From positions 28,129,001 to 28,193,000 of the forward strand of contig NW_024465369.1 of NCBI RefSeq assembly GCF_017591425.1: DNA of 64,000 nucleotides. Direction: 5' to 3'. Every line of letters begins with the position of its first letter. The stretch's first letter is position 1. This document shows, one piece after another, positions 36,041 to 47,640 of this stretch. Position numbers and translations under genes: made by a program. Below the pieces are notes generated by a model. The model was not told the DNA's origin and searched no databases. It was given only the letters and a program-made list of their open reading frames with translations. This DNA is from Ochotona curzoniae. Taxonomy: Eukaryota; Chordata; Mammalia; Lagomorpha; Ochotonidae.

Positions 36041-36073
36041 TCACTGAGAGTTTACAGAAGTCAGAGGGAGGAA

Positions 36074-36152
36074 GGGTGGGACCGGGGCCGGGGCGGGGGG
36101 CGGGAAAGGGCTCTCATAGCCACAGCCTTGCTCAGATCAGTGGAGTATAAAT
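36074..36152 (+). promoter_or_regulatory. G-rich block with downstream TATA-like sequence
   Basis: Seven runs of 3-6 G occur at 36074-36110, including GGGGCGGGG-like Sp1 boxes and a G-quadruplex-compatible pattern. TATAAAT follows at 36146-36152, about 36-70 bases downstream. The arrangement resembles a small promoter, but no transcript or open frame downstream supports one. Confidence 0.3.
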
Positions 36153-36673
36153 CTAGAGCTGGATTTCTGAGGGCCACGAGTTCAGGAGGGTAACTTTGTC
36201 ATCTCAGCCTCAGAACTCAGCATGCCCACCCGTTGAGAGTAGGTGGATCATCATCTTTTACCCCATTCAAAAAATCAACTTCGGATTACTGATGGGAAGT
36301 TGAATAGGAATCAACCATACTCACTCTAATTTAAAAGCACAGCTCAAGATCTTTTCTTCCCCCATGAATGCCATGACAGACTATGAAAGTGAGAATACAA
36401 TTTAAAAATAGCAGGTAATACTTCCAATATAACTGTGTTACATTACTCTTTATACCTCTACTTCTCTTCTTCAGTGCAATGGTACTAAATATACTTTTTT
36501 AACTAGATTTTTTTGTTTGATGTCTGGATCTTTCTATTTCAATAATATACTTTAAAATTTAACATATATTTCTAAAGACCTAATATATGTATATAAATCT
36601 ATATCCATATAAAATTTATCATATAAAACAAGAAAAAACAAATACAAAATTCAAAAGAGTGTGTTATTCTTAA

Positions 36674-38781
36674 ATTTTAATTTATTTTATTTTTAATATT
36701 GTTTACATAGTTGGGAAGGATGTATGCACAGATGGGTCTCTGAGTAGGAAGAGAAAGAACAAAGTATGGAGGAAGGTAGACGAAGCACATGTTTCATTTT
36801 TTCCTCCTGGTATCTGCAGGGAGAGACAGGAGAGGCAGTCCTTGCTGTCAAACCACATCCATATTCAGGGATGTGGGACAGTCATTTGATGACACTTTAT
36901 AGGCCCCAATGTGGGGAACAATATTCCAAGAGTGTTACTTGAGTGACTTTGATAGTTCTCAGATATTGTCTGCTTTGTTGCACCAGGTTTGAGAAAGCAA
37001 AGCATTTCCAAGGTCTATGGGCCGACCAGGTCCACCTTAGTGCATTCCCAGACCAGGGAACATGTTGCAAAGTTCGACCAGGAGGGTGGTCCAACTTATT
37101 CTGCCTCCATCCTCTGATAAGGCACCCAATGTCCTTTGTTGTCCTAGATGAGCTGGCTGACATGCCCCCTGGGAACATCTGGGAATGCTGTCCACTGCAC
37201 AGGCATCTGCAATTGAGTAGACCCAGTCCTGATACATGCATACTAAGGTCCTTCCATACTTGTTGTGATGCTCCCTGTGGCTAGGGTTTGAGTCCAACCA
37301 CTTAGCTGGGCAGTCCCTAAAGAAACCTCATCTAGGTGACCTCAAACTTTACTCTTGTGTACATCAGCCAGTACAGGGTCAGGTTCAGTCTGTCACCTGC
37401 ATCAACCAACACACATATTAGTGGATGAAGCTGCCTGGCTAGTTCTGCCCAGAGCCCCTTCTCTCACATTAACTGATGAGTGCTGTGGCCTAGTTCAGTC
37501 AGGTTCACCACAGGTCTAGTCTTCGTGAACATCAGTGGGTGCCAAAGCCTAGTAGGGGCTATCTCCAATAACACCTACCAAGCCTGGCCCCAGCCCCAGA
37601 TTTTCTGTGTGCTGGCATTTACTATGGCCTAGTCTGGTCCATTCTAAATTCCTATTTGGCTCTTGTGTAGATCCACACATGCTACAGTTTAGCTCAGTCA
37701 TTCCGACCCCAGGCTCAGCCTGCACATAGGCTCATGGGTGCTGCTGCCTTGACTGGCCTGGCCCAACCCCAGCCCTGGGTCTCATGATTAGCAGCAGGAG
37801 CTGCAGCCCAGCAAAGTAGTACCCAAAGTTCCCCTAACAGGCCCATTTCCAGTCTTGGGTCTTGTACCTGCCAAAGAATACTGAGACCCAGCCTAACATA
37901 ACTAGCACCCAGTCCCAGCACTTGCTGGTGAGTGCTGTGGCCTATTCTGGCTGCCCATACCTAATCTAGTTCTCACATAAACCAGCAGGTGCAGCAACCT
38001 AGCCCTTAGACCAGCCTGCTCCAGTCCCAGCTCTCATGCTCACCAATAGAAGCAGCAGCCCCATAAGTCCATGAAGTTCTACCAGGCCCAACCCCAATCT
38101 CAGCAATCACCAGCAGGTGCTACATTCTGGCTCAGCTTGGCCCGCCCTGAGTTCCAGCTTTTGCCAGTGGGTGAAGCAACCCAGCTCAGCCTAACCCATC
38201 CTTAGCCATCATGTGAACTGGTGGGTGTTGTGGTCCAACCCAGCCTGGTTTGCACCATGCCAGTGTGTCACATGGACCAGCCAGATCTAGCCCATGCCAG
38301 ACCTAGCTCAGAAATATGCCAATGGGAGCTGCAGCATATGAGTGTACCTGGGCTGGCCTGCTCCCAGCTTCAGCTCTCATGCTCATCAGTGGAAGCTGTA
38401 GCCTGGCAAGGGAGTTCCCCAAATTCACCTACCCACTTCCAGCACTAGATCTCACAGGTGCCAGCAAGCAGGTGCCTTGCCTGGCATGGTCTGCCCTCAG
38501 TCTCAGTCATTGCATGTGCCAGCTGGTTTTGTAGCCTGACCGACCTGAGCCTCAGCCCTATCTCCCAAGGTGAGTTTCACAGTTCAGTCTGGCTCAGTCC
38601 ATCTCCATGCCCAGTTCTCCATAAAAACCAGCAGGTTGCTGTAGTCATGCAGAGGCAAGCCTACAACTCTCTCACATTCTGGTTGGTGCTGCAACCCAGC
38701 CTTATATGGCCAATCTGGTGCTCTCGCACTTGTAGGAGGGTACTGTAATATAACTCAGCCAGGCATACCATCAGCTTCAGA
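36674..38781 (-). mobile_element. Probable old lagomorph L1 3' region with GC-rich degenerate repeats (left part)
   Basis: It begins with an A/T-rich segment (36674-36710) suited to a reversed poly(A) tail. Next is a non-repetitive 700-bp block with a GAGCTGGCTGACATGCCCCC motif at 37150. From about 37300 there follows a C/G-rich tract built of diverged units around AGCTCTCATG ... CACCAGCAGG ... TGCAGCCTAGC. I associate this architecture with lagomorph L1 3' UTRs read in reverse. Family and orientation are not certain. Confidence 0.45.
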
Positions 38782-39089
38782 TTTTTTAAAAAAGATTTAT
38801 TTTATTGGAAAGATATACAGAGAGGAAGATCTCTCATCTGATGATTCACTCCTCAAACGACCACAAAGGCTGGAACTGTACCTATCCGAAGCCAGGAGCC
38901 CAGAGCCTCTTCTGGGTCTCCCACGTGGGTGTAGGGTCCTAAGGCTTTGGGCCATCCCAGTTGCTTTCCCAGGCCACAAGCAAGGAACTGAATGGAAAGC
39001 AGAGCTGCTGGGATTAGAATTGGCACCCATATGGGACCCCAGTACATGCAAGGTGAGGACTTTAGCCTCTAAGCTACCATGCTGGGTCC
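38782..39089 (-). mobile_element. C-type SINE inserted in the GC-rich repeat tract
   Basis: Reverse copy: TTTTAAAAAAGATTTATTTT, GATGATTCACTCCTC, AAGCCAGGAGCCCAGAGCC, CCACGTGGGTGTAGGG, CCCATATGGGACCCC and the head CTAAGCTACCATGCTGGG. Flanks cagcttcagatttt and cagccccagctttt match at 11 of 14 bases. The insertion is younger than the tract it splits. Confidence 0.88.
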
Positions 39090-39462
39090 CAGCCCCAGCT
39101 TTTATGAACACCAGTGGATAGTGGATGATGCTATTTAGCCAGTCCAGGTTTCCCACATAGACAGTTAACCTGGCCTGACCCAGACAAGCCTTTCAGTTTC
39201 CCACTCTCTAAATCACTCTGTCTAGGAATCCTCACATACCTGCTAGTGCAGTCCAAGACCCCAGAGTCATTCTTGCCCTGCTAAACATACCCTCAGCTGC
39301 CACTGCTCTAATATGTCTCCAGACTCCCTTTCCCAGACAATCTGCAGCACACTCAGTCTGAGGGCTGGGGTGGTGAGTCCCAGACCAGTGTTCCCCACCT
39401 TTCTAACATGTCTTAAACAAAAAAAAAAAAAACAAAAACAAAAACAAAAAAAAACCAACAAC
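39090..39462 (-). mobile_element. GC-rich L1-like tract, right part, and A-rich run
   Basis: Continuation of the tract interrupted by the SINE. It contains the block GTCTCCAGACTCCC and CCAGACCAGTGTTCCCCACC and ends at an A/C-rich run at 39417-39455. Confidence 0.4.
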
Positions 39463-39795
39463 TAATAGGGCACAGTATGGGAGCCTAATGGCTGAAGTCC
39501 TTGTCTTACATGTGCCAGGATTCCATATGGGCCCCGCTGCATTTCACAGCTGCTCCATTTCCCATCCAGCTCCCTGCTTGTGGCCTGGGAAAGCAGTAGA
39601 GGATGGTCCAAAACCTTGAGACCCTGAATCCGCATGAAAGACCAGGAAGAAGCTCCTCGTCCCTAGTACCTGGTTTCGGATCAGCTCAGCTATGGCTGTT
39701 GCAGCCGCATTGGGAGATAACCAGCAGATGGAAGATCTGCTTCTCCTTCTCTCTGTAAATCTGCATTTCCAATAAAAATAAATCTTGAAAAAAAT
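39463..39795 (+). mobile_element. C-type SINE
   Basis: Near-complete copy: TAGGGCACAGTATGGGAGCC head, GATTCCATATGGGCC, CTTGTGGCCTGGGAAAGC, GGTTTCGGATCAGCTCAGC, CCAGCAGATGGAAGATC and tail CCAATAAAAATAAATC. Confidence 0.9.
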
Positions 39796-40389
39796 AGAAT
39801 ATGCAGGCACACTGGTATTGTTAACACAAATTCGAAATTAACCAGGCCCAGAGTGTCTGCCAGCCACTGGCTGCTTTTTTTTTTTTCCCATCGGTGTAAT
39901 ACTTGCTGAGGTATAAAACAGGGTGTGTTATTTAGTACAAATAATTGAAATTTTAAGAGGCTAAGAATGATTCCAAAGATGGGTATTTTTCTCATTTATA
40001 TATTGTTTATATGTTTATATATTAGCATTTTATTAAAAATGCATTTGTACTATTCCAATAATCATTTTTATTTTCTAGTCCTTTACTAAGAACAAAGTTG
40101 AAGAATGTTCTTATATCAAAATATAGCAAACATCCTAGTTTTTTATTTTAGAACAGATATTTAGAAATAGATTTGTTGAGCTGGGTGGCTAGCATTTTAA
40201 GGTGACTAATACAAAATTGCTAAATTGCCACCCAGAAACACAATGTGAATTTCTATTCCCATCAGTGATATATTTCTTTTTCTGTTGGTCCCTAAGAACA
40301 CAGAGCATAATTAAGGGAAAAAAAAAAACCTACCAGTTTGGAGGGTGAAACTTGTCATTTGTGTTTTCTCAATGTGCATTTTATTAATC
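39796..40389. other. Intergenic sequence, no gene recognised
   Basis: AT-rich, with short T and A runs. No features were recognised. Confidence 0.4.
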
Positions 40390-40440
40390 CTTTTCCAAAG
40401 ATTTAGTTTCTTTCATTTGAAAGACAGAGAGAGGATGTTA
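40390..40440 (-). mobile_element. SINE tail fragment
   Basis: AAAGATTTAGTTTC and TTTGAAAGACAGAGAGAGG look like the reverse 3' end of a C-SINE. Only about 50 bases remain. Confidence 0.4.
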
Positions 40441-40497
40441 GAGTTTCTACCTATACTGACAATGTCATGATACACTTAAATAGAAGAATGATGGACT

Positions 40498-40600
40498 GTT
40501 GCTGAGGGGGGCAGGGCAATTGGGCAGGGTGGAAAAGGAAATCCCTCAGCCTATGAAACTATATCATGAAAAATAAAAATAACAAAAATAAACAAATACT
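40498..40600 (+). mobile_element. L1 3' terminus, short copy
   Basis: G-rich GAGGGGGGCAGGGC followed by AATCCCTCAGCCTATGAAAC and ATCATGAAAAATAAAAATAAC matches the lagomorph L1 3' terminus seen at 13980-14075. No flanking duplication was identified. Confidence 0.7.
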
Positions 40601-40617
40601 TCATTGTGCTTTTTCAA

Positions 40618-40770
40618 ACATTTTAAAGATCTATTTTACTGTAAAATAACCGCTAGAGAGAGATTGAGAGAAAGATATTCCACGTATTGGATCACTCCCC
40701 AAATGGCCACAATGGCCTGGTCTAGGCCAGTCTGAAGCTGGGAGCTAGGAGCAATTCCCATGTGGCAATT
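40618..40770 (-). mobile_element. C-type SINE, partial
   Basis: The reverse tail side AAAGATCTATTTTACTG leads into GGATCACTCCCCAAATGG and AGTCTGAAGCTGGGAGC. The remaining head is degraded or missing. Confidence 0.7.
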
Positions 40771-40843
40771 TTATCATGGTGTCAAATCCCCATCCTAAGA
40801 ATGATTTATGTAATTGAAAACATCAACCTTTTATGAGTCTCAT

Positions 40844-41325
40844 ATTGTGGTGGGCAGAAAAATGGCTCCCCCAAATTGCTCAGATGCCCAGTAGTTAGAA
40901 AACTTCTGAACATGTTAGGTTACACACACAAGAGAATTAAGGTTGCTAGATGGAACTAAAGATTCTAATCAACTGAACTCAAAATAAGATTATCACAGAT
41001 TACCCAGTGGACTACATATAACCATAAGGTTCACAGAAATGAAGAATCTGAGTCAGGAAGATATTCGAAATTCCTACACTGGTTGACTTCAAAGATAGGA
41101 GAATGGAGCTCCAATTAAGGAATGCTTTAGGGTCTACAAAAGGTAAGAAAATGTTTTTCCATGGAGCTTGAAGAAGGAACACAGCTTTGTCAACCCTCTG
41201 ACTTATTTCAGGTAAAATTCATTTTAGCCTTCTCATAAGGAGAGCTGTGAGATAATACACTAACATTTGTTTTATGTCAGCAACTATATGATAATTTTTT
41301 ACAGTAGCAATAAGTAATTGATATA
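40844..41325 (+). mobile_element. MLT1-like LTR relic (MaLR)
   Basis: The start GTGGTGGGCAGAAAAATGG with CTCCCCCAAA, a middle ACACAAGAGAATTAAGG ... AGATTATCACAGATTACCC, and the end CATAAGGAGAGCTGTGAGAT ... ACAGTAGCAATAAGTAATTG follow the MLT1 LTR order. It is diverged and non-coding. Confidence 0.65.
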
Positions 41326-42836
41326 CATGATACAAATGTTCTTCCAATTTTTATATGCAGAATATTTACAATGTTGTCAACTGGTTTTTACCTTCTAAAA
41401 CACCTACACTATATCTCTTATTCTCAACAAAGCAGAGAAACGTTGACCAAAAATGTACATAGCTTAGATTGGTTTCAAGCATTTCTTAATATGTCTTAGG
41501 AAATGATTACTAAGAAAAGGGGAAGTTGCATTTCTTTTTTTTCATTGCTTTTTCTCCTTTTCTTTGAAGGTGACTGAGGGTTGAAATAAATTTTTAAAAA
41601 GAGAAAATGGCAGAGATAAGGACAAAGGAGATGATGGTGGGCCAATATTGTGGTCAGCAAATTGTTTAAATATAGGAGAATTAACCAAATAAGTGAATAG
41701 ATTGAAGAGAATGTCAGCCAGATATCTCCTAGACAAAAAAAAAAAAAAAAAAATTAAGATAGAAATGTAGAAAAGTAAGGTATTAGGTTACAATTGAAAA
41801 AGAGAAAGAGAAAGAGGCATGGTCAGGAATAGATGAAATGTCTACAAGGGATATAATAAGCTGATACAGATATAGATGAGCATAGTTCTGTCTGCCAAGA
41901 CTGCCCAAAAGCAATGCTATCCAGCAAGCTAATAACCTAGACATTGACTCCTAAAGGTTTCTATTAAAAGAAACCTGGCCTAATGGAGAAATGGTTAATT
42001 CCAAACCTGTAACAAAGAAAGTGCAAAGTGAGCCAGATGTCTGGGTATGCTCAAAGAAATACAGGGACAAATAAAACAAGCCCATAGGAGATAGGTTCAA
42101 GAGGCTCTGATAGCAAAATCTGGGACAGTGGGAGCCTCAGAATAAAAAACTATAGTAACCAGGTTATATAATCCATCGAATGAGGCGGCAATCCAACAGA
42201 ATAAAGGATGAAAGAACAAAGTTTTTCTTTGCACCATAGTGTCAACAACTGAATGCAGAAAGGATAATTACATGTTAGAATGGGGGTTGAAGCAGAAGTC
42301 ACTACTGGGTGTCAAAGCCAGTAGGTAGGTAAAAATTGAAGAATTATATGTGAATGTTTTCATAGGCTTGGAGTATCAAATAATAATATATTTTCTCCTG
42401 CCAAGGGTAAAATGCTGTCCTTTTGGCACACAAACATGGCAAACATATCAAGTTTAAGAGGTTAAGAAGGTTGACATCTCTAGTGGAAGAATGAACTAAT
42501 ATTGAAAGACCCTTGTTGTAAAATATTACTTCTGTGGCATTCCTGATAAGAATGTATGGCCTAAAATATAAACCTAGAAAATAACAGATGTATTCAGACT
42601 GATTTACATTCTTTGTACTCCTAAACTGTTGCTATCTTAAGGCAGAGGAAAGACTGTCAAGCCATTACCAACTGAAGGAGACTGAAGAAGCATGTCAACT
42701 GAATGAAGTGCCTGATCTTGGATTGGATCCTAGAAAAAGAATGGAAAAGAAGCATTATTGTGACTGTTAGAGATTTTGAATGAGCTTTTTGGAATGAATC
42801 AGATAATGTTGTATCCATGTTAAAAATTTATCTTAA
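41326..42836. other. Intergenic sequence, possible old LINE remnant
   Basis: Purine-rich sequence between 41760 and 42340 (acaaataaaacaagcccat, ggcggcaatccaacagaa) has a LINE-like look that I could not place. An A19 run lies at 41733. No gene was recognised. Confidence 0.35.
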
Positions 42837-43299
42837 ATGACATACATCAAAAGTAATGTGGGTTTGGTTCCAGACAACTGCAATAAAGCAAATACAGTAA
42901 CAAAGTAAGTATAGTAACAAAGTAAGTCAAATGGTGGTTTTGGTGTCTTAGTGCATAAAAACTTATGTTTAAATCATAGTCTTGCTTTTAAGTGCACAAC
43001 AGCATTACAACTAAAAACAATATAAATAACAATTTTAAAATATATTATTAAAAAGTCAATCATCTGAGTCTTCAGATGTTGAGGGTCTTACCTTATTGTG
43101 GATGGATGCTGACTAATCAGGGAGGGATTTGCTGAAGTTTGAGGTCACTGTAGCAACTTCTCAAAATAAGGCAATAATGCAATTTGTCATATTAGCTAAT
43201 TCATTGACAAAAATTTACATTGCCATGTCCAATGCTGTCTGATAGAACTTAATCTATAGAACTTCTCTCGAAATTGGAGTTAGGATGGGCTTTTTTTTT

Positions 43300-43562
43300 T
43301 TTCAGTAGATAAGACACTGAGATATCAGCAACCCATATCAAAGCGTGTAAGCTAAGTCCCAGCTTAGCTTTTGATTCTGACTTCCTTCTAATGCATGGTT
43401 TAGCAGACTGCTGATGATGTCTTAAGCACTTGAGTCCCTGACACTTGCCTAAGAGACCCAGATTGAGTTCCCACTAACACTCAGGAAATTCATTTCTTCA
43501 GTAGAAAGACTAGACAGTCCTTGAATCAATGAACTACAGATGAATGTTATGCTGGAAGCCAT
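43300..43562 (+). mobile_element. Old C-type SINE inside the Tigger fossil
   Basis: A T-run precedes CAGTAGATAAGACACTGAG, and CACTTGAGTCCCTGACACTTG plus GACCCAGATTGAGTTCCC follow the older C-SINE body. Boundaries are approximate and part of the 3' end is lost. Confidence 0.5.
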
Positions 43563-43567
43563 GAAAA

Positions 43568-43862
43568 CAGGGGCTTGCATTGTGGCACAAGTCTGGCCTA
43601 CATTTGTAATGTTGCATCCCATGTCAACATGCCTGTTTGAGTGCTGGTTGTTTTCTCTCCATCCAACTCACTGCTGATGGAACTGGGAAGGCAACAAAAG
43701 ATGACTCCAACTACTCGTACTTACTAGTTATTGGCTGCAGCCTGGCCTGGACATTATAGTTATGGGCATTTCGGGATTGAAATGATGAAAGATACCACTC
43801 CAGTTTGTCTCTTGGTCCCTCTCTCTTTATGCTGCTCAGCCTTGAGAATTAATAAATAATTT
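43568..43862 (+). mobile_element. C-type SINE inside the Tigger fossil
   Basis: The head GGGGCTTGCATTGTGGCAC is followed by ATCCCATGTCAACATGCC, CTCTCCATCCAACTCACTGC and GGCATTTCGGGATTGAAATG, with tail AATTAATAAATAATT. Tigger-like sequence resumes immediately after. Confidence 0.8.
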
Positions 43863-44633
43863 CATTATACATCTCCATTGGAGTCTGGGGTGACCTGCTG
43901 CATTACCAATGAGCAGTAATATTTTGAAAGGAATCCTCCCTAGCCAGTTCAATAGGTATTCATATTGGGCTTTAAAATGTTCCTCAAACCATGTTGCAAG
44001 CAAGTGTGTGGTCTCCCAAGTTCTAGCAGAGTAGATTTAGCAGTGTTCTTAAACGCCCTAGGATTTTCAGCAAAGCAAATAGGCAATGGCTCCAATTAAA
44101 GTCTACAGCTATATTAGCATGTAACAAGAGCATCAGCCTGTGATTTGAAGCTTTGAAGCCAGCCATTGACCTCTCAGTACTAAATGGTGTTTTTTAATAG
44201 AGAGAGGGCTGACTCATTTATACTGCAAATCTATTTGGTGTAGCCACCTCTGCCAGGTGTCTTAGCTGGATCTTCTGGGCAATTTGCTGTAGTGTCTCTT
44301 AAGGTGAGTGAGATAGATAGGGGAAAAACCAGTTAGTGGGGCATCCAAACACACATATCGTTCTTTGGTTGTTTAACATCTTATATGAGTACATTTATTG
44401 GCAACAAAAAGAATAACAGTATCAAAGATGACTGATGACAGATAACCATAATACAATAAAAATGAACATTTTTGAAGTATTGTGAGAATTGCCAAAACAT
44501 GACACAGACATACAATAGGCATTTACAGCCTCAAAAGACTTGTGATAAAGGTTGCTACAAGACTTCACTTTGTAAATCTTGCAGTATGTGCAAAGTGCAA
44601 CTAAGTGAAACGCAATAAAAGAAAGTATGCCTG

Positions 44634-46300
44634 CATTACATGGGACAGTGTCTTTGTGCAAAATGCACTGTGGAGTATCTATGAATCATGGAATATCATG
44701 TCTGCGATGTGATCTCAAAATGATTTTAAAATATTAACTGTGTATATGTGCACACACTGCTATGCAATATTTATTCAAAACTTATTAGCGATGCTGTAAT
44801 TGTTCTATACTGCAGAAACCCTAGACTTTAAAAACGCTCATTAAGTTCTTCTTCCATTTTTAGGAGTAATCTAAAATAAGGTGAACAGAAGAAAAACTTC
44901 TACAAAGTGATAATTAAGATGGACAAAGATAATTCAAATACAGAAAATAATGCAGAAAAAAAGGACGAAATATGGGCGTGTGCAAGTGAATGATAGTTTG
45001 AGGAATAGTGTGGACAATACAATAAGTCCATGTAGTAAGAAGGAAGACAGTGAGAAGAAATACCTGAGAATACAATCTGGAACCAAACTGCAAAAATACT
45101 TAAGATTTTGAACATCATTTGACCAACACATGAGGAGCCATTGTAAATCTTCTAGTGGACAAAGGATGTCTCCAGATGTACACATTATGAATCTAAAGCA
45201 GCTGAAGCGTGCAACTTCTTCATGTAAACATAAGAAGTTATGTCTTTAAGCACTTTAAAATCTATTATCTCCCATGGAAATGGACAGCATATTTGCAATT
45301 AAAAATCCTTTGTAAAAAAAATATAAAGCTAACAATAGAAAAGGTAAAGATTCTTGATGCTCAGAATTTACTAGAACCTAAAGATCACAGAGGTGTAACA
45401 TTTTAAAAACTCACATTATTTTTAAGAAGCAGTAATGCTGCCTAGCATGTCTTACACAAACATAAAAATGCTAATTTATGCTTTTTAATATGACAGAGAA
45501 CATCTAGTTTTTAAATTCAGACTGGAATTTTTCTTTCTAGAAGATCCTGTCAGAAGGTAACAACTGACATAGGTATAAGATGAAGAGTTAGAATTCTCAA
45601 TAAAACTACATTTTGATACAAAAATGGTTTGAATGACCTACTCATGGTTAGGGCATGCAGTACATTTGCTCCTATTCAGAGGAACACTGTGTTTACCCAT
45701 GTCCTTAGCAGAAGTCTGTAATTCACGGGATATCGGGAGTTTGGAAGGATGAGCTGAATGAAACACCTGAAAGCTGCTGCGAATACCACTTTAAGAGCAA
45801 AGCAGGTCAAAGAGGTAGTTCTCACTGCACATGTACATATCACCTTGACCTAATCAAGTTTGGAAAATTCTGCATTATTTTCTATATTTTAGGTTACAGA
45901 ACATCTGAATTCCATTAAGCTGAAATAATGCAAAGTAGGCTATCTCATGATAATACATTTAAATCAGAATTGAAAAAAACTATTTAGAATAAGCTATTTA
46001 GAATATTCCCAAAATATTTGAAAGGAAAATGAGGAACAATTCAAGCTGGAATAATGAAAAAACATAATATATAATATATTACACTTTTTAGGACTATATA
46101 AATATATAGGAAATAGCAACATAAGCTATAGTAATATAGGTTATAATAATATAGAAAAATTTATAAACAGAACAATGGTTTAAGATTGAGTACGCAAATG
46201 TCCAACACATTAAAGGTGGAATATGTAATGCAGAAAATAAATCTATGAACCAAAAAATGAGAAAATGATGGAAAACAAGAAAAAAAGCTCTTTGTAAAAC
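44634..46300. other. Intergenic sequence, no gene recognised
   Basis: AT-rich sequence with ATATA-rich stretches at 46060-46150. No gene or clear repeat was identified. Confidence 0.4.
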
Positions 46301-46310
46301 AATTAATAAA

Positions 46311-46635
46311 GTTGGGCCCAGTGGCGTGGTCTAGCGGCTTAAATCCTCACCTTGAATACCCGGGATTCCATATGGGTGCCGGTTCTAATCCCAGCAGCTC
46401 TACTTCACATCCAGCTCCCTGCTTGTGGCCTGGGAAAGCAGTCCAGGACAGCTCAAAGCTTTGGGACCCTGCACCCGTGTGGGAGACCTGGAAGAAGTTC
46501 CTGAATCCTGGCTTCAGATCGGCATAGCATCGGCCGTTGTGCTCACTTGGGGAGTGAATCATCAGAAGTAAGATCTTCCTCTATGCCTCTCCTCCTCTCT
46601 GTATATCTGACTTTCCAATAAATAAATCTTTAAAA
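46311..46635 (+). mobile_element. Full-length, well-preserved C-type SINE
   Basis: Starts GGGCCCAGTGGCGTGGTC and carries an A-box-like TGGTCTAGCGG and B-box-like GGTTCTAATCC. It continues through CTTGTGGCCTGGGAAAGCAG, CACTTGGGGAGTGAATCATC and TCTGTATATCTGAC to an AATAAATC tail. aattaataaa at 46301-46310 and 46636-46645 is the target-site duplication. This copy best shows the tRNA-derived head. Confidence 0.93.
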
Positions 46636-46856
46636 AATTAATAAATTTAACAAGCATGAAAGAAAATAAATTTAAAAATCAGTCATCAACCTGAGGCATA
46701 AAAGAGGCACACCACTAACAATTTCATACAAATTAAAATATATTTTAGACAAATTTATATCACTAAAAATAACTTAAAGCAAAAATTCCCTTAAAGCAAA
46801 ATCTGTCAAATTTTGATGTAAGAAAAATTGGAATAGAGCACTTTAAATTGATCTTC

Positions 46857-46874
46857 CTACATACATACATAAAT

Positions 46875-46924
<50 letters not shown>
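46857..46924. repeat. (ATAC)/(AC)23 microsatellite
   Basis: An impure ATAC stretch passes into an uninterrupted AC run from 46879 to 46924. Confidence 0.95.
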
Positions 46925-46928
<4 letters not shown>

Positions 46929-47269
46929 TCAGGTCTGAGCCGCTTCACTAATAAATCCCATCATTGAAGGAGGAGATAATATTTATATCACATTGTTTTT
47001 CAGAAAATAAAGGTAGGGAAAATAACTTCCCAACACAGGAGACCAATACAAACTCAATCATAAGTCTTAAAAAGCCTTTCAAGAAAATTCCAAATTAATG
47101 TTTCATGACAGTAATCACAAAACTCAATACAATATTAGAAATTTAAATAAATCAAAAAATAGGTCATTGTAATTGAGGCTCTGGCTACAGAAACTAGGCA
47201 AGAACAGAAATAAAATGCATCCATGTTAGAAAGGAAAAAGCATGGAAATCACTATACGGTAATTCTTGA

Positions 47270-47640
47270 AATGAAGAAATACAGCTTGGCCATATGACCC
47301 AACAAATCGAAGTACTCAAGAGTACTAAAAACAGGTGTTCAAACAAAAACTTACACACAAATGTTTTTCTGTATGTACAACAGAATTATTCAAATAGTCA
47401 TGAGGGGGGAACAAAGTGAATGTGCTTCAGCTAACAGATGGATAACCAAATGTCATAGCCATTCAAGGAAATATTATTTGACCAGAGAAGGAATGAAATT
47501 GTTATAGAGTATGGATGAGTCTGGAATACATTGTTTTTAAGCGAAATAAATCAGCTTGAGGATATCATCTATTATGATTCTTCTCATGTGAAATGTTCAG
47601 AATAGGGGAATCCACAAAGAAAGAAGTCTATCCATGTTAA
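47270..47640 (+). mobile_element. L1 LINE fragment (ORF2 end and 3' flank)
   Basis: Matches the L1 ORF2 C-terminal region: CCATATGACCCAACAAATCG, AAACAGGTGTTCAAAC, AATTATTCAAATAGTCATG, a GGATGAGTCTGGAATACATT helix block and GAAATGTTCAGAATAGGGG. Several indels disrupt the frame. Confidence 0.7.

Larger units (their letters stand above)
42837..44633 (-). mobile_element. Tigger1-like DNA transposon fossil, interrupted
   Basis: The left end has GTGGGTTTGGTTCCAGAC and GCAATAAAGC near 42858-42889. The right end is CGCAATAAAAGAAAGTATGCCTG at 44611-44633. Both match Tigger1 (pogo group, Tc1/mariner superfamily) terminal sequence. Between them are recognisable pieces of the reversed transposase region, such as TGAGCAGTAATATTTTGAAAGG (43910) and TTTGAAGCTTTGAAGCCAG (44143). 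About half the ~2.4-kb consensus is missing, and SINEs occupy roughly 43300-43865. Many stops: inactive. The transposase would read on the minus strand. Confidence 0.85.

Noticed and set aside
36897..37284. Complementary open frames of 113-114 codons on both strands
   Set aside because: They lie in a repeat-like block and both strands are open because of composition; no protein family was recognised.
40844..41325. Possible endogenous retrovirus with coding capacity
   Set aside because: Only LTR-like relics of MaLR type are visible here and at 31140-31362; no gag, pol or env frame accompanies them.
46311..46400. tRNA-like A and B boxes
   Set aside because: They belong to the tRNA-derived head of a SINE, not to a functional tRNA gene.
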